Notes: generated by a model not told the origin, from the sequence alone. A stretch of 64,000 bases of DNA from Phycisphaeraceae bacterium (GCA_020639235.1 JACKHC010000001.1:124001-188000); one strand, 5' to 3'; positions 25,145 to 35,201 are shown, numbered from the stretch's first letter. Numbers and translations: made by a program.

Positions 25145-25588
25145 TCAGTGCTGCTCCGCGAGCGTCACCCACGGGTCGCCGCCGCCCTGCAGCGCCACCT
25201 CGGCCATCTCGCGCCGCATCGACTCCATCGCCAGGTTGTACCGCGTCCAGTGGATGGACAGCACCAGCATGATGCCGCAGCACAGCCACGCGCACACCTC
25301 CGCCTTGCGATGACGACGAATCAGGTACAGCGTCCCGCAGCACATCCCGAGTGACGCCAGTTTGTACAGAATCAACTGGCGCTCATGACCGATAGAAAGC
25401 ATGTACCGCGCGATCGGGTTCGCCTCGATCATCCCCATCCCGCGCATGTATGTCAGCGTCAGCGCCAGGTCCGCCAGCCCCATCAGGATGATCGCCACGA
25501 TGAGCAGCACCACCACACGCGGACGACCCGAGATCACCCCCGGAAGGGCGGCGATCGGGGCGGGACAGGTCGGGGAAGATGCTTCCAT
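25145..25588 (-). CDS. Small membrane protein, DUF5658-like
   Basis: 147 residues. A hydrophobic segment (VVVLLIVAIILMGLADLALTL) is followed by YMRGMGMIEANPIARYML, a motif shared with DUF5658 (Asp in the first helix and E-NP after it), and a second and third hydrophobic region (LILYKLASLGMCCGTLYLI, CAWLCCGIMLVLSIHW). Function unknown; family role not established. Confidence 0.5.
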   Translation of the reverse strand: MEASSPTCPAPIAALPGVISGRPRVVVLLIVAIILMGLADLALTLTYMRGMGMIEANPIARYMLSIGHERQLILYKLASLGMCCGTLYLIRRHRKAEVCAWLCCGIMLVLSIHWTRYNLAMESMRREMAEVALQGGGDPWVTLAEQH

Positions 25589-25793
25589 GCGTCATTCCAT
25601 CCGGTGCTTTCCGCCCGCGATCCGCTCAGAATCTCCCGTGGACACTCAGGGCCGATTGGCGGGAGAGGAGGGGGCGGGGGAGTTCAGATCATGGGGATTC
25701 ATCGGGCCGCACGACGCCCCGGATCAGCCCATCCCGAGCAACCCGCGCCGCTTTGTTCGGTTTGGGATGATGGGACCACGCCACTTCCCCACC

Positions 25794-25799
25794 TACGAT
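25794..25799 (+). promoter_or_regulatory. Putative -10 box (TACGAT) of the PQQ/TPR gene
   Basis: TACGAT ends 5 nt before the ATG at 25805. A GGAG lies between, but only 1 nt from the ATG and too close to act as a Shine-Dalgarno. Confidence 0.3.
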
Positions 25800-25804
25800 C
25801 GGAG

Positions 25805-28800
25805 ATGCCCCGCGTGACTCGCCCGACGACGAAACCCGCCCCCGCCGCAACGCTCCTGCTCGCGCTTATCGGCGCTCTGACCGCCGTGTCGGTCGCCCCC
25901 ATCGCCCGCGGACAGTTCGAGGTGCCCGTCTATGTGGACGACTCCCCCACCGCCAGCGAGGCCATCGACCGCGCCCGCCAACTCGCCGCCGTGGGCAACG
26001 TCCGCGAAGCGATCGATGTTTTCCAGCGCCTGCTCGATGAGCAGGGCGAGCGCGTGCTCGCGGTCACGGGCGATCCCGACCTCTTCGAGAGCGTACGCCG
26101 GCGCATCAACCGCGTCATCGCATCCGATCCCGCGCTGATGTCCCGCTACGAGGAACTCGAGGGACCACGCGCCCAGCGCATGCTCGAACTGGGCGACATC
26201 GACCAACTCGTCTCCACCCGGCTTATGACCGCCGCCGGGTTCGAGGGCGCGCTCCGCTCCGCGCAGTCGCGCATCGAGCGCGCACAGTTCGGCCAGGCAC
26301 TCATCGAACTCCGCGAACTCGACGCGCATCCGATGCGCGCCGCAAGCGCCGATGCCGCGCTCGACCTGCTCGATCTCGTCTGCGCCTACGCCGGCGCGGA
26401 CAACCAGCCCGAGTCGCGCGTGACATCCCGCGAGGCGTCGCTCCTCCGCGCCGCGTGGCGCGATGCCCTGGGCATGGAACCCTTCGCCCAGACGCGGACC
26501 GCCGAGACGCCCGACATCCACCCGACCATCACACCCCTCGCCCCCGCCGACGCCACCAACCTCGCCGAACTCCTCCCCCGCGCGCTGGCAACGGTGCAGG
26601 TCGGACAGAACACGATCGACCGCAAGGGCGTGCAGGTCGTCTCCTACGCCGACCTCCGCGTCATGCCCGCCGTCACCGGCGACACCGTCTTTGTCTGCGA
26701 CGGCGACTCCGTTATGGCGCTCGACCGCTTCACGCTCACCGTCCGGTGGCGCACCACACTCCCGCGCAAGTCGTCCGTCCCGGGCGGTCCCATGGGCGCT
26801 TTCGCCTACTCCCTGCGCCCCATCGACATCTTCATGCCCGCCGTCGACAACGGTTCCGTCTTCGTCATCGGAGGCGATCTGCCCGACACCAACTCGATGA
26901 CCTCCGCCGAGCGCGTCATCGCCTCCTACGACGCCGAGACGGGCCGGCTCCGCTGGAAACGATTCCTCTCCGAGCAACCCGACGAGACGCTCTCCGAAAC
27001 GATGGTCCGGGGCCCCGTCCTCATCGATCAGGACACGCTCATCTGCACCGGCATGCGCATCAACCAGCAGAAGCGCGTCGCCGGCGCCTACCTCTTCGCG
27101 CTCTCGCCCGACCGCGGCGAAGTCCTCTGGACGCGCAACATCGGGAGCGTCGGCACCGAGAGCGCACCCTACTTCGCGCGCGAGAGCACCATCCCGGCGC
27201 TCGCCGGGGGCATCGTTTACGTCGTCGATCCCGTGGGCGTCGTCGGCGCTGTCGAAGCCGCCACGGGGCGCGTCCGCTGGGTCCGACGCCTCGACAAAAC
27301 CCTGATGCGCACCCGCGGGTGGACCTCACCCTGGCGCGACACCTCGCCCCTCGTCCATGACGGCAAACTCTTTATCGCCTCATCAACCGAGCGCACCATC
27401 CGCGTGCTCGATGCATGGACCGGCGAGCAGCTCGAAACCATCGACGCCCGACCCCTCGGCTCGCCCGACTACCTCCTGCTCGCGCGCGGGGCAGAAGAGG
27501 GGACGGGCGATTGGCTCGTCTGCGTGTCCGCCAATGAAGTCAAAGCCAAGCCCATCGACCGGCTCGTCGAGCCCGTCAAGCCCAAGGACGTGGCCCGCGT
27601 CACGAGCCGCGGCATCTACGGCCGCGTCGTCGTCGCCGACCACCGCGTGCTCGTCCCCACCGATGTGGGCATCATCGTCGCCGACCTCAACGACGAAGAC
27701 CCCCTCACCACCGCGTCGCTCATCGAACTCGAGCACATGGGCCAGATCGTGGCGATGCCGTCATCCCTCGTCGTCGCCGACAACGAGCAGGTGCATTCCT
27801 ACCTCGTGTGGGAGCAGGCGTCGTCGCTGCTGCGCCAGCGCATGGAGCAGAACCCGAGCAACGCCACCGCCGCCGTCACCTACGCCGAACTCTCCTACCG
27901 CGCGGGCCAGACCGACGAGATCGTCTCCGCCGTCGATCGCTCGCTCAAGGCCATCGCCGGCGCGCCCGAGTCGCCCCCGAACGAACTGGCCCGACAGCGC
28001 CTCTTCGCAGCGCTCCTCGAGATGATCGAGGCCGGGCCCGACGCACCCACGCCCATCGACATCGAGATGCGCCGCGCGCTCCTCGCCCGCCTCGACCGCA
28101 CCGCCGCCACCAGCCAGGAGCGCGTCGCGTTCCTCATGTCCGCCGGGCAGACGCACGAACTCCTCGACCAACCCATGCGCGCCGTCGAAACCTACCAGCG
28201 CATCCTCGAGTCCGAGGCGCTCGCCACCGCCGAGTACAAACGCGGCCAGACGGGACTGCCCGCCGCGACCGAAGCCACGCGCCGAATCCGACGACTCGTC
28301 TTCGAGCACGGCCCGGACATCTACGCCGTCTTCGACGCCGAGGGCGAGCGCGAACTCGCCCGCCTCAACTGGAGTCTCTCCCCCGAACCCTTCGAGGAAC
28401 TCGCGCGCCGATACCCCGTCTCCCGCGCCGCGGCCCGCGCATGGGTCGAAGCGGGCGACCGCTACACCACCGCAGGGCAGACGCACATGGCGATCTTCGC
28501 GCTCGAAGAGGCGCTCCGCGTCTCACGCCTCATCCTCCCCGCCGGCGACGAACTCACCGGCGAGGCCGTGGGGCGCCTCGTCTACCGCCTCGAAGCGAGC
28601 CGGCGCGTCCGCGACGCCATCCGCATCCTCGACGATGTCATCACGCGCGAGCCCGATCTCATCGTCCGCGATCACGGACGCGTCGTCGACGCCGTTGCGT
28701 GGCGCGGCGAGCTCAACGAAAAACTCGCGCGCCTCGAGAGACGACCCGATATCGGTTCTCTCGACGGCACCGGCGCGCTCATCGCCGGCAAGGGAATCGT

Positions 28801-30076
28801 CCGCGCCGAGCAGGACCCAGGACCCGGCGCACCCACCAATCGTGTCACGCTCTACGACGGCGCCTCGGGCGAAATCTCCATGTGGCAGAGCAACGAGCAA
28901 GGCGCGCTCTCGCAGCTGTGGGACGGCGTCTTCGGCGAGTCCCTCGTCCGACTCGACGGCCAGGGCGTCCTCTTCGTGCGCCCCGCGCCCACGCGCCCGC
29001 GCGACCGTGTCCTGGTCATGCGCAACACCGATACCGGCCAGGTCCTCTGGGAAACCGAGCCCATCCGCTCGATATTCCCGCAGCGCGAACTCATCGACCA
29101 GATCATCGACGGCAAACGCGGCGGCGGGGCCTTCGGCACACCCATCGAGATGAGCGTCATGGTCGGCGAACTCATCATCCTCGTCGATACCGACACCATC
29201 GTCGTCCTCGAACGCTCGGGACGCGCTGCGGGATTCGACACCGTCACCGGCAAACACCTCTGGGCCGCTTCCATGCCCATCGGGCGCGTGCACGACGCCT
29301 CGCTCTCGGGCGGCGTCCTGGCCGCCGGGGGCGTCATGCCCCCCGCCGGCACTTCGCTCGATGCATGGATCGGCGCCGGCTCCGACAACATCGACGCCGT
29401 CGTCATGCTCGATGCCCGCACCGGCAAGTCCCTCGTTACGCGCACCGAGAGTGCACCACTGCGCTGGGTCCGCGCCTCCGACTCCGGCAGCGTCGTCTTC
29501 GCGACCGACGAAGCCATCTCCATGATCGACCCCTTCCGCGCCACGCTCATCTGGACCAACTCCGAGGCCGGTGCCCGCCAGACACTCGACGCGCAGATCA
29601 TTGACGACCGCGTCATGGTCCTCGGCGCCGGGGGCGAGGTGCGGCAGATAGCGCTCGCCGACGGAACGCTGCGCCCGCTCCCGCTCGACACCCGCGACCG
29701 CATGGACCCGAGCCGGGGAGACGCAGTCATCGCCTCCATGCACGGGCACACGGTGATGGGCTCGGAACTCGGCGTCGTCGTCTTCGACCGCACCGGCGAA
29801 CTCATGGGCGTCGATCAGCGCGCCACCGACTGGCGCGTCCTGCCCGTCGCGCTCGCCGAGGGCAAGGTCTGCACGCTCGCGCAGATGGGACAAGTGCTCG
29901 CGATGGAGCGAAGTCTCTACGAGTTCAACGTCACCGAGGTCGACACCGTCCGGAGCGTCGAGAACAGACGGATCGAACTCACCGCCCCGCCGCGCGAGCT
30001 CGCCGTCATCGACAACGCCATCGCCATCTCCACGTCCGACGGCGTCGTCGTCATCCCCGCGCCCATCAAGAACTGA
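25805..30076 (+). CDS. Large secreted PQQ-type beta-propeller/TPR protein
   Basis: 1423 residues from the ATG at 25805. The signal peptide ends near RGQFEV. A TPR-like block follows (SEAIDRARQLAAVGNVREAI). From about residue 275 a WD/PQQ-like propeller with repeated W..L, G..V..D.. and Y.F..DRGEVLW; further segments such as YVVDPVGVVGAVEAATGRV are typical. About 670-960 is helical and TPR-like (AAVTYAELSYRAGQTDEIVS). From about 1000 a second propeller (VLVMRNTDTGQVLWETEP). Likely an outer-membrane or periplasmic scaffold; no cofactor or enzyme can be named. Large size and dual propellers are typical of planctomycete secretory protein families. It is separated by 1 nt from the convergent DciA-like gene. 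Confidence 0.75.
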   Translation: MPRVTRPTTKPAPAATLLLALIGALTAVSVAPIARGQFEVPVYVDDSPTASEAIDRARQLAAVGNVREAIDVFQRLLDEQGERVLAVTGDPDLFESVRRRINRVIASDPALMSRYEELEGPRAQRMLELGDIDQLVSTRLMTAAGFEGALRSAQSRIERAQFGQALIELRELDAHPMRAASADAALDLLDLVCAYAGADNQPESRVTSREASLLRAAWRDALGMEPFAQTRTAETPDIHPTITPLAPADATNLAELLPRALATVQVGQNTIDRKGVQVVSYADLRVMPAVTGDTVFVCDGDSVMALDRFTLTVRWRTTLPRKSSVPGGPMGAFAYSLRPIDIFMPAVDNGSVFVIGGDLPDTNSMTSAERVIASYDAETGRLRWKRFLSEQPDETLSETMVRGPVLIDQDTLICTGMRINQQKRVAGAYLFALSPDRGEVLWTRNIGSVGTESAPYFARESTIPALAGGIVYVVDPVGVVGAVEAATGRVRWVRRLDKTLMRTRGWTSPWRDTSPLVHDGKLFIASSTERTIRVLDAWTGEQLETIDARPLGSPDYLLLARGAEEGTGDWLVCVSANEVKAKPIDRLVEPVKPKDVARVTSRGIYGRVVVADHRVLVPTDVGIIVADLNDEDPLTTASLIELEHMGQIVAMPSSLVVADNEQVHSYLVWEQASSLLRQRMEQNPSNATAAVTYAELSYRAGQTDEIVSAVDRSLKAIAGAPESPPNELARQRLFAALLEMIEAGPDAPTPIDIEMRRALLARLDRTAATSQERVAFLMSAGQTHELLDQPMRAVETYQRILESEALATAEYKRGQTGLPAATEATRRIRRLVFEHGPDIYAVFDAEGERELARLNWSLSPEPFEELARRYPVSRAAARAWVEAGDRYTTAGQTHMAIFALEEALRVSRLILPAGDELTGEAVGRLVYRLEASRRVRDAIRILDDVITREPDLIVRDHGRVVDAVAWRGELNEKLARLERRPDIGSLDGTGALIAGKGIVRAEQDPGPGAPTNRVTLYDGASGEISMWQSNEQGALSQLWDGVFGESLVRLDGQGVLFVRPAPTRPRDRVLVMRNTDTGQVLWETEPIRSIFPQRELIDQIIDGKRGGGAFGTPIEMSVMVGELIILVDTDTIVVLERSGRAAGFDTVTGKHLWAASMPIGRVHDASLSGGVLAAGGVMPPAGTSLDAWIGAGSDNIDAVVMLDARTGKSLVTRTESAPLRWVRASDSGSVVFATDEAISMIDPFRATLIWTNSEAGARQTLDAQIIDDRVMVLGAGGEVRQIALADGTLRPLPLDTRDRMDPSRGDAVIASMHGHTVMGSELGVVVFDRTGELMGVDQRATDWRVLPVALAEGKVCTLAQMGQVLAMERSLYEFNVTEVDTVRSVENRRIELTAPPRELAVIDNAIAISTSDGVVVIPAPIKN

Positions 30077-30430
30077 TCACCCCGCGACGATCTTCACCCG
30101 CGTGATCGACGCCTTCGCGCCAGCGCGCAACCGGTCGAGCCCGCCCGACCGCATGAAGCGATCGAGCTCGTACCGCGCCGGCGCATCCTCCACGCGCACC
30201 GTCAGCACCCCCCGCGCCAATCGCTCGATCGTCGTCTTGGCCGCCAGCGCCTCGGGCACCACAGCCCCCCACGCCTCCGCAATCGACGCCGTCCGCTTCT
30301 CCAGTTTCTTCAAATCCCCCGCCTGCGTCAGCACCTCGTGCTGAATCGACGGCGCCACCGGGCGCAGCATCCGCGACCTGCGCAACAGTTCGATCCTCGA
30401 TGCCGCCGCATGATCGTCCATCACGCACAT
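30077..30430 (-). CDS. dciA: DciA-like protein (DUF721), putative helicase loader
   Basis: 117 residues from the ATG at 30430 (a second Met at residue 4 could be the start). Domain core WGAVVPEALAAKTTIERLARGVLTVRVEDAPARYELDRFM, then GLDRLRAGAKASITRVKIVAG, matches DUF721/DciA: a Trp-containing helix, and strands ending V..G. DciA loads the replicative helicase DnaB in many bacteria that lack DnaC/DnaI. Adjacent to and upstream-facing the sulfotransferase gene; no operon logic. Confidence 0.65.
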   Translation of the reverse strand: MCVMDDHAAASRIELLRRSRMLRPVAPSIQHEVLTQAGDLKKLEKRTASIAEAWGAVVPEALAAKTTIERLARGVLTVRVEDAPARYELDRFMRSGGLDRLRAGAKASITRVKIVAG

Positions 30431-30431
30431 T

Positions 30432-31895
30432 CTACTCTGCCTGCAATGCCGCGCGCAACAGGCCCAGGTGCTTCTCGTAGTTCGTCCACCGCTTCACAGA
30501 AGACCTGTAAATGGGCTTGCGCACCTGCTCGGCGCTCATCGTCGCCACCACATTCCGCTTCTCGTGGAACCGCAGGCACGCGTCGTTCCACGGCAGGCCG
30601 ATGTCCTCAAGCACCCGCCGCGCCTGCGCCTCCAGATCATCCACAAGACTCTCGTAGTGAAGGTCGAGAATCGCTCCGGGGAACAGCGACTCCCAGTGGC
30701 GCATCAGCCGCGCATACTGGTTGTAGTACGCCCCGATCGTCGCCAGGTCATAAGTGAACTCCATCCCCGTCGTAAAGTTCTGGAAGAAGCACGAAAGACA
30801 GGTATCCATCGCGTCACGCTTCGTGTGGATGATCGGCGCCTCCGGGAACAACATCCGGATCACCGGCACATGCAGGAAGTTCAGCAGGTGCTTGTCCGTC
30901 ACCCGCTGCGCCCCCGGCGCAACCTTCGCCAGACTCTTCTCGACCTGCCGCGCCACCCGCTCCACCGACGCCGGTCGCAACGCATCGATCCGCCGGCCCA
31001 GGAGCGCCACGTCCGCGTGCATCCCGCCCTCCGGATACAACAGGTCCCGCGCCGCCAGCGGGATGTCCGCACGTTCGCCCCCCGGCGCGATCTCCTCGCA
31101 CCCCGACAGCACCTGCTCCAGCAGCGATGACCCCGAACGCGGCATCCCGACGATGTAAATCGGCAGATCCGATTTCTTCGCCGCTCTCGGCATCGACGCC
31201 ACCCGCGCCGGCGTCCACGCGCTGATCAGCGACTCCACGCACGCCGCCAGCGCCGCAATGTTGTACTGCCCAGCGTCGAGGCGGTTGGCGATCTCGAACG
31301 ATGCCCACGCCTCGTCGTAACGCTTGAGTTTGTCCAATACGCCGCCCAACTCGAAGTGCAGCGCCGAACGCACCGGGTCGGGCAGCGTCGCCGCGTTGTC
31401 CAGCGCCGACAAAATATTGACCGCCTCCTCGTGCCTCCCGACTCCCGCAGCCAGACGCGCAAAGTAGATCAGCATCAGCGCATCGTGCTTCGTCGTCTTG
31501 AGCGTCGGCGCGATCGTGTCGTAAGCCCGCTGCGCATCGCCCGACATCCGATGCGTCTCCGCGAGCGTCCGAAGCGCGAACGGATGGGCCGGCTTCAAGA
31601 CCAACGCCGCCTCCGCCTGCTCCTGGGCACCTTCCACCTTGCCCATCGACAGCAGGCAGTACGCCAGGTTCGACCTGTGATCCGCGTTCCTCGGCTCCAC
31701 GCGCACCGCGCTCGCCAGCGCGCGCTCGGCGTCGTCGTACTCATGCATCGCCAGCGAGCATCGCCCGATCCCGGCGAACACCGCGCCGCTCCTGGGGTGC
31801 TTGCCCGCCAGCTGGCGGTACATCTGCCGCGCCCGCTGGAACTGCCCCGTCTGTTCGAGTTGGGCGGCCGCCTGGAATGGGTTCTGCTGCGTCAC
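30432..31895 (-). CDS. TPR-sulfotransferase family protein (tandem copy 1)
   Basis: 487 residues, starting at GTG 31895. Residues 1-230 form TPRs (FQRARQMYRQLAGKHPRSGAVFAGIG, DDAERALASAVRVEPRNADHRSNLAY). The rest is a sulfotransferase fold: PAPS 5'-loop LPIYIVGMPRSGSSLLEQVL, then VTDKHLLNFLHVP, IIHTKRDAMDTCLSCFFQNF and the 3' PAPS-like HYESLVDDLE. It probably transfers sulfate from PAPS to an extracellular or envelope acceptor; the acceptor is unknown. A perfect TATACT box sits 7 nt upstream. Confidence 0.85.
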   Translation of the reverse strand: MTQQNPFQAAAQLEQTGQFQRARQMYRQLAGKHPRSGAVFAGIGRCSLAMHEYDDAERALASAVRVEPRNADHRSNLAYCLLSMGKVEGAQEQAEAALVLKPAHPFALRTLAETHRMSGDAQRAYDTIAPTLKTTKHDALMLIYFARLAAGVGRHEEAVNILSALDNAATLPDPVRSALHFELGGVLDKLKRYDEAWASFEIANRLDAGQYNIAALAACVESLISAWTPARVASMPRAAKKSDLPIYIVGMPRSGSSLLEQVLSGCEEIAPGGERADIPLAARDLLYPEGGMHADVALLGRRIDALRPASVERVARQVEKSLAKVAPGAQRVTDKHLLNFLHVPVIRMLFPEAPIIHTKRDAMDTCLSCFFQNFTTGMEFTYDLATIGAYYNQYARLMRHWESLFPGAILDLHYESLVDDLEAQARRVLEDIGLPWNDACLRFHEKRNVVATMSAEQVRKPIYRSSVKRWTNYEKHLGLLRAALQAE

Positions 31896-31902
31896 GCTTC
31901 CG

Positions 31903-31908
31903 AGTATA
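31903..31908 (-). promoter_or_regulatory. Putative -10 box (TATACT) of TPR-sulfotransferase copy 1
   Basis: TATACT on the minus strand ends 7 nt before GTG at 31895. No Shine-Dalgarno is present. Confidence 0.55.
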
Positions 31909-31955
31909 CGCCGGGGCCTCGTGCGCCACGCGAGCGCATCAACACAGCCATGGCA

Positions 31956-33413
31956 TCAACCCTCGAGCGCACTCCGCAACTTCCCGAGGTGCTTCTCGTA
32001 GTTCTTCCAGCGCCCGACGGACGACTTGTACAGCGGGCGGCGCACCTGCTCTGCGCTCTCCGTCGCCACAATGTCTCGGCGCTCATGGAAGCGGAGACAA
32101 GAGTCGGTCCAGGTCGCACCGACCGCCTCCACGATCCGGCGTGCCTGCGACTCGAAGTCCTCAACGAACTCCCGGTAGACGACATCCACAATCCGCCCCG
32201 GGAACACCTCGTGCCAATGCTCCATCAGCCGATCGTAGTACCGGTACTGCGACCCGAGAGAGGTCAGGTCGTTGGTGAACTCCATCCCCGGCCCGAAGTT
32301 CCTGAAATAGCACGATACGCACGTGTCCAGCGGATTCCGCCGGGTGTGGATTATCGTCGCGCCGGGAAACAGCATCCAGATCAACGGGATGTACAGGTAG
32401 TTGGAGAGATTCTTGTCGATGATGTGCTGCGCCCCGGCATCGACCCGGCGCAGGCTCTTCTCGATCTGCCTCGACAACCGATCCAGCGACGACCGCCGCA
32501 CACGATCGACCCGCGCCGCGATCACTTCCGCGCTGATCGGAAGCACACCCTCCGGGTACAGAAGACTCCGCGACGCCACAGGAATCTCCGATCGCTCGCC
32601 GCCCGCCGACACGCCGTCGCACATCGACAGCACCTGTTCCAGCAGCGACGAGCCCGAACGCGGCATCCCGACAATGAAAACCGGAGTCTCCGACTCCACG
32701 CTCGCACGCGGCGCCGAACGCACGCGCTCAGTGGTCCAGGCGCGGCGCAGCGCATCCATGTGCATCAACACCGAACCGACACTGGGTGATGAGGCGGACA
32801 ACCGATTGGCCAGCTCGTACGACGCCCACGCGTCATCGAATCGGCCCACCCGGTCATACACGCCCCCCAGCTCGTAATGGAGCGAAGCCCGATCCGACTC
32901 CGACAGCACCGCGCCGCGATCGAGCGACTCAAGAACTTCGATCGCCTCCCGCGTCTCACCGATCGACGCGGCCAGACGAGCGAACAAAATCACCAGCGAC
33001 GGTTCGCACCCATCGACCCTCGCGGCCGGCTCGACCAGGCGGTACGCCGCCTCCAGTTCCCCGCCCTTGCGGAGAATGTCGGCCAGCATACGAATCGCGG
33101 GCGCATGACCCGGGCGCATCTCCAGCACCTTCCGGGCGCACGACTCGGCCGCCTCACCATCCCCCATCTGCGCATGGCAATGCGCCAGGTTCATCAGATG
33201 ATCCGTGTTGCCGGGCTCCATCCGGGCGGCGCTCGCCAGAGCGCGTTCGGCGTCCGAGTATTCGTGCATCACGATCGAGCACCGGCCGATCCCCGCGAAG
33301 ATCGCGGCGTTCGTCGGGTGCTTGCCCGCCAACCGCCGGTACATCATCCGCGCCTCTCGGAACTGACCGAGATCCTCGAGGCTCCGGGCACGCTGGATGG
33401 GGTCCTGCTGCAA
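31956..33413 (-). CDS. TPR-sulfotransferase family protein (tandem copy 2)
   Basis: 485 residues from TTG at 33413, preceded by a TATACT box 8 nt upstream. Same order as copy 1: TPRs (FREARMMYRRLAGKHPTNAAIF), PAPS loop TPVFIVGMPRSGSSLLEQVL, IIDKNLSNYLYIP, IIHTRRNPLDTCVSCYFRNF, VVYREFVEDFESQARRI. High similarity to the gene at 30432 indicates tandem duplication. It has its own promoter box, so the two are independently transcribed. Confidence 0.85.
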   Translation of the reverse strand: MQQDPIQRARSLEDLGQFREARMMYRRLAGKHPTNAAIFAGIGRCSIVMHEYSDAERALASAARMEPGNTDHLMNLAHCHAQMGDGEAAESCARKVLEMRPGHAPAIRMLADILRKGGELEAAYRLVEPAARVDGCEPSLVILFARLAASIGETREAIEVLESLDRGAVLSESDRASLHYELGGVYDRVGRFDDAWASYELANRLSASSPSVGSVLMHMDALRRAWTTERVRSAPRASVESETPVFIVGMPRSGSSLLEQVLSMCDGVSAGGERSEIPVASRSLLYPEGVLPISAEVIAARVDRVRRSSLDRLSRQIEKSLRRVDAGAQHIIDKNLSNYLYIPLIWMLFPGATIIHTRRNPLDTCVSCYFRNFGPGMEFTNDLTSLGSQYRYYDRLMEHWHEVFPGRIVDVVYREFVEDFESQARRIVEAVGATWTDSCLRFHERRDIVATESAEQVRRPLYKSSVGRWKNYEKHLGKLRSALEG

Positions 33414-33421
33414 ACCGGTTC

Positions 33422-33427
33422 AGTATA
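33422..33427 (-). promoter_or_regulatory. Putative -10 box (TATACT) of TPR-sulfotransferase copy 2
   Basis: TATACT on the minus strand ends 8 nt before TTG at 33413; no Shine-Dalgarno. Confidence 0.5.
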
Positions 33428-33482
33428 CGCGCCCCTCACAATCGCCCGGTACCATGCCGCTCCCTACCAACGCCGGAGCAAC

Positions 33483-35201
33483 ATGCGCCCACGCAGAATC
33501 GGCCAATACGCGCTCCTCCTCACGCTGCTCGCGCTGCTGGCGATGTTCCTCGTCTACCCCGTCTGGCTCACCGTGGGCGGCGCATTCGCCGAAGACCCCA
33601 AGACCGGCGAGGGCTTCACGCTCGATCACATCGCCTTCGTCTTCCGCGATCCCGTCCTCCGCGGCGGCCTCGTCAACGCGCTGCTCGTCGCCGCCGCGAC
33701 AACGACGCTCTGCATCATCATCTCCCTCCCCCTCGCCATCCTCTCCGCCAACTACAAGTACCCCCTCAAGGGCGCGTGGAACGCGCTCATCCTCGTCCCC
33801 CTCATCCTGCCCCCCTTCGTCGGCGCGATCGGCCTGCGCATGCTCCTCGGGCGCTTCGGCGCGCTCAATACCCTCCTGCACACCGATCTCGATATCCTCG
33901 GTTCGGGCAAGTTCTGGGGAGTCGTCATCGCCGAAGCCCTCCACCTCTACCCAATCATCTACCTCAACGCGACCGCCTCGCTCGCAAATCTCGACCCCGC
34001 CCTCGACGAGGCGGCCGAGAACCTGGGAATCGGCCCGTGGCGCCGCTTCTTCCGCGTCACCCTCCCCATGATCCGCCCCGGACTCTTCGCCGGAGGCACG
34101 ATCGTCTTCATCTGGTCCTTCACCGAACTCGGCACGCCCCTCATGTTCGACTTCTACGCCACCACACCCGTGCAGGTGTTCAACGGCATCAAGGAAGTCA
34201 CTTCCAGCGCCATGCCCTACGCGCTCACCGTCGTCATGCTCGGCGCCGCCATCCTCTGCTACATCACCGGCAAGGTCCTCTTCGGCGGGCGCGCGTACGC
34301 ATCCCAGACCCGCGCCGGACGCGCCGCTTCCGAGAAATCCCTCACCGGACTCCGCGGCGTCTTGGCATGCCTCGCATTCGCGTGCGTCACCGCCCTAGCC
34401 CTCATGCCGCATGTCGGCGTTGTGCTCACCAGTTTCGCCGCCGAGGGCTCGTGGTACCGCTCCATCATCCCCACCGCATTCACGGGCGAGCACTACCAGA
34501 GCGCGCTCACGCACCCCGTCGCCTTCGGTTCCATCCTCAACTCCCTCAAACTCGCATCCGCCGCGATGGTGCTCGACATCGCCGCCGGCCTGCTCATCGG
34601 CTACATCATCGTCCGCACCAAGATCCGAGGGCGCTCTCTGCTCGACGCGATGTCCATGGTCCCGCTCGCGGTGCCCGGCCTCGTCATGGCCTTCGGATAT
34701 GTCGCGATGAGTCTGCGCTGGCCATTCGGCGAAGGCGGCCCGCTCTCAGAAGCCGCCAGCATCCTCGGCTCGACGCCCAACCCCATCCCCTTCCTCATCA
34801 TCGCCTACGCCGTGCGCCGCCTGCCCTATGTCGTGCGCGCCACCGTCGCCGGGCTCGAGCAAACCTCGGGCGACCTCGAAGAAGCCGCGCGCAATCTCGG
34901 CGCGGGCGCGGTCACAGCCGTGCGCCGAGTCATCGTCCCGCTCATCCTCGCCAACCTCATCGCGGGCGGCCTGCTCGCCTTCAGTTTCGCGATGCTCGAA
35001 GTCTCCGACTCCCTCATCCTCGCCCAGCAGGAAATGCACTACCCCATCACCAAGGCCATCTACATGTTCTCCGAACGGCTGGGCGACGGGCTCCACATCG
35101 CCAGCGCCATGGGCGTCTGGGGCATGGCCCTGCTCACCGCCACACTCGTCGGCGCGAGCGTCCTGATGGGCAAGAAGATGGGCGCGATCTTCCGCGTGTG
35201 A
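33483..35201 (+). CDS. Fused two-domain ABC transporter permease (iron/FbpB-ThiP type)
   Basis: 572 residues from the ATG at 33483, with a GGAG in the leader. Two homologous membrane halves, each with six or so helices and an EAA loop: EAAENLGIGPWRRFFRVTLP and EAARNLGAGAVTAVRRVIVP. This double permease is typical of Fe3+-uptake (FbpB/SfuB) and thiamine (ThiP) importers. The ATPase and periplasmic binding protein are not in the adjacent sequence. The substrate is therefore uncertain. Confidence 0.8.
   Translation: MRPRRIGQYALLLTLLALLAMFLVYPVWLTVGGAFAEDPKTGEGFTLDHIAFVFRDPVLRGGLVNALLVAAATTTLCIIISLPLAILSANYKYPLKGAWNALILVPLILPPFVGAIGLRMLLGRFGALNTLLHTDLDILGSGKFWGVVIAEALHLYPIIYLNATASLANLDPALDEAAENLGIGPWRRFFRVTLPMIRPGLFAGGTIVFIWSFTELGTPLMFDFYATTPVQVFNGIKEVTSSAMPYALTVVMLGAAILCYITGKVLFGGRAYASQTRAGRAASEKSLTGLRGVLACLAFACVTALALMPHVGVVLTSFAAEGSWYRSIIPTAFTGEHYQSALTHPVAFGSILNSLKLASAAMVLDIAAGLLIGYIIVRTKIRGRSLLDAMSMVPLAVPGLVMAFGYVAMSLRWPFGEGGPLSEAASILGSTPNPIPFLIIAYAVRRLPYVVRATVAGLEQTSGDLEEAARNLGAGAVTAVRRVIVPLILANLIAGGLLAFSFAMLEVSDSLILAQQEMHYPITKAIYMFSERLGDGLHIASAMGVWGMALLTATLVGASVLMGKKMGAIFRV

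Noticed and set aside
28523..29893. Antisense frame of 456 codons over the PQQ/TPR gene
   Set aside because: High GC gives stop-poor antisense frames; the plus frame has a clear fold.
31356..32789. Plus-strand frame of 477 codons over the sulfotransferases
   Set aside because: Arg-rich and no motif; the opposite frames hold PAPS motifs.
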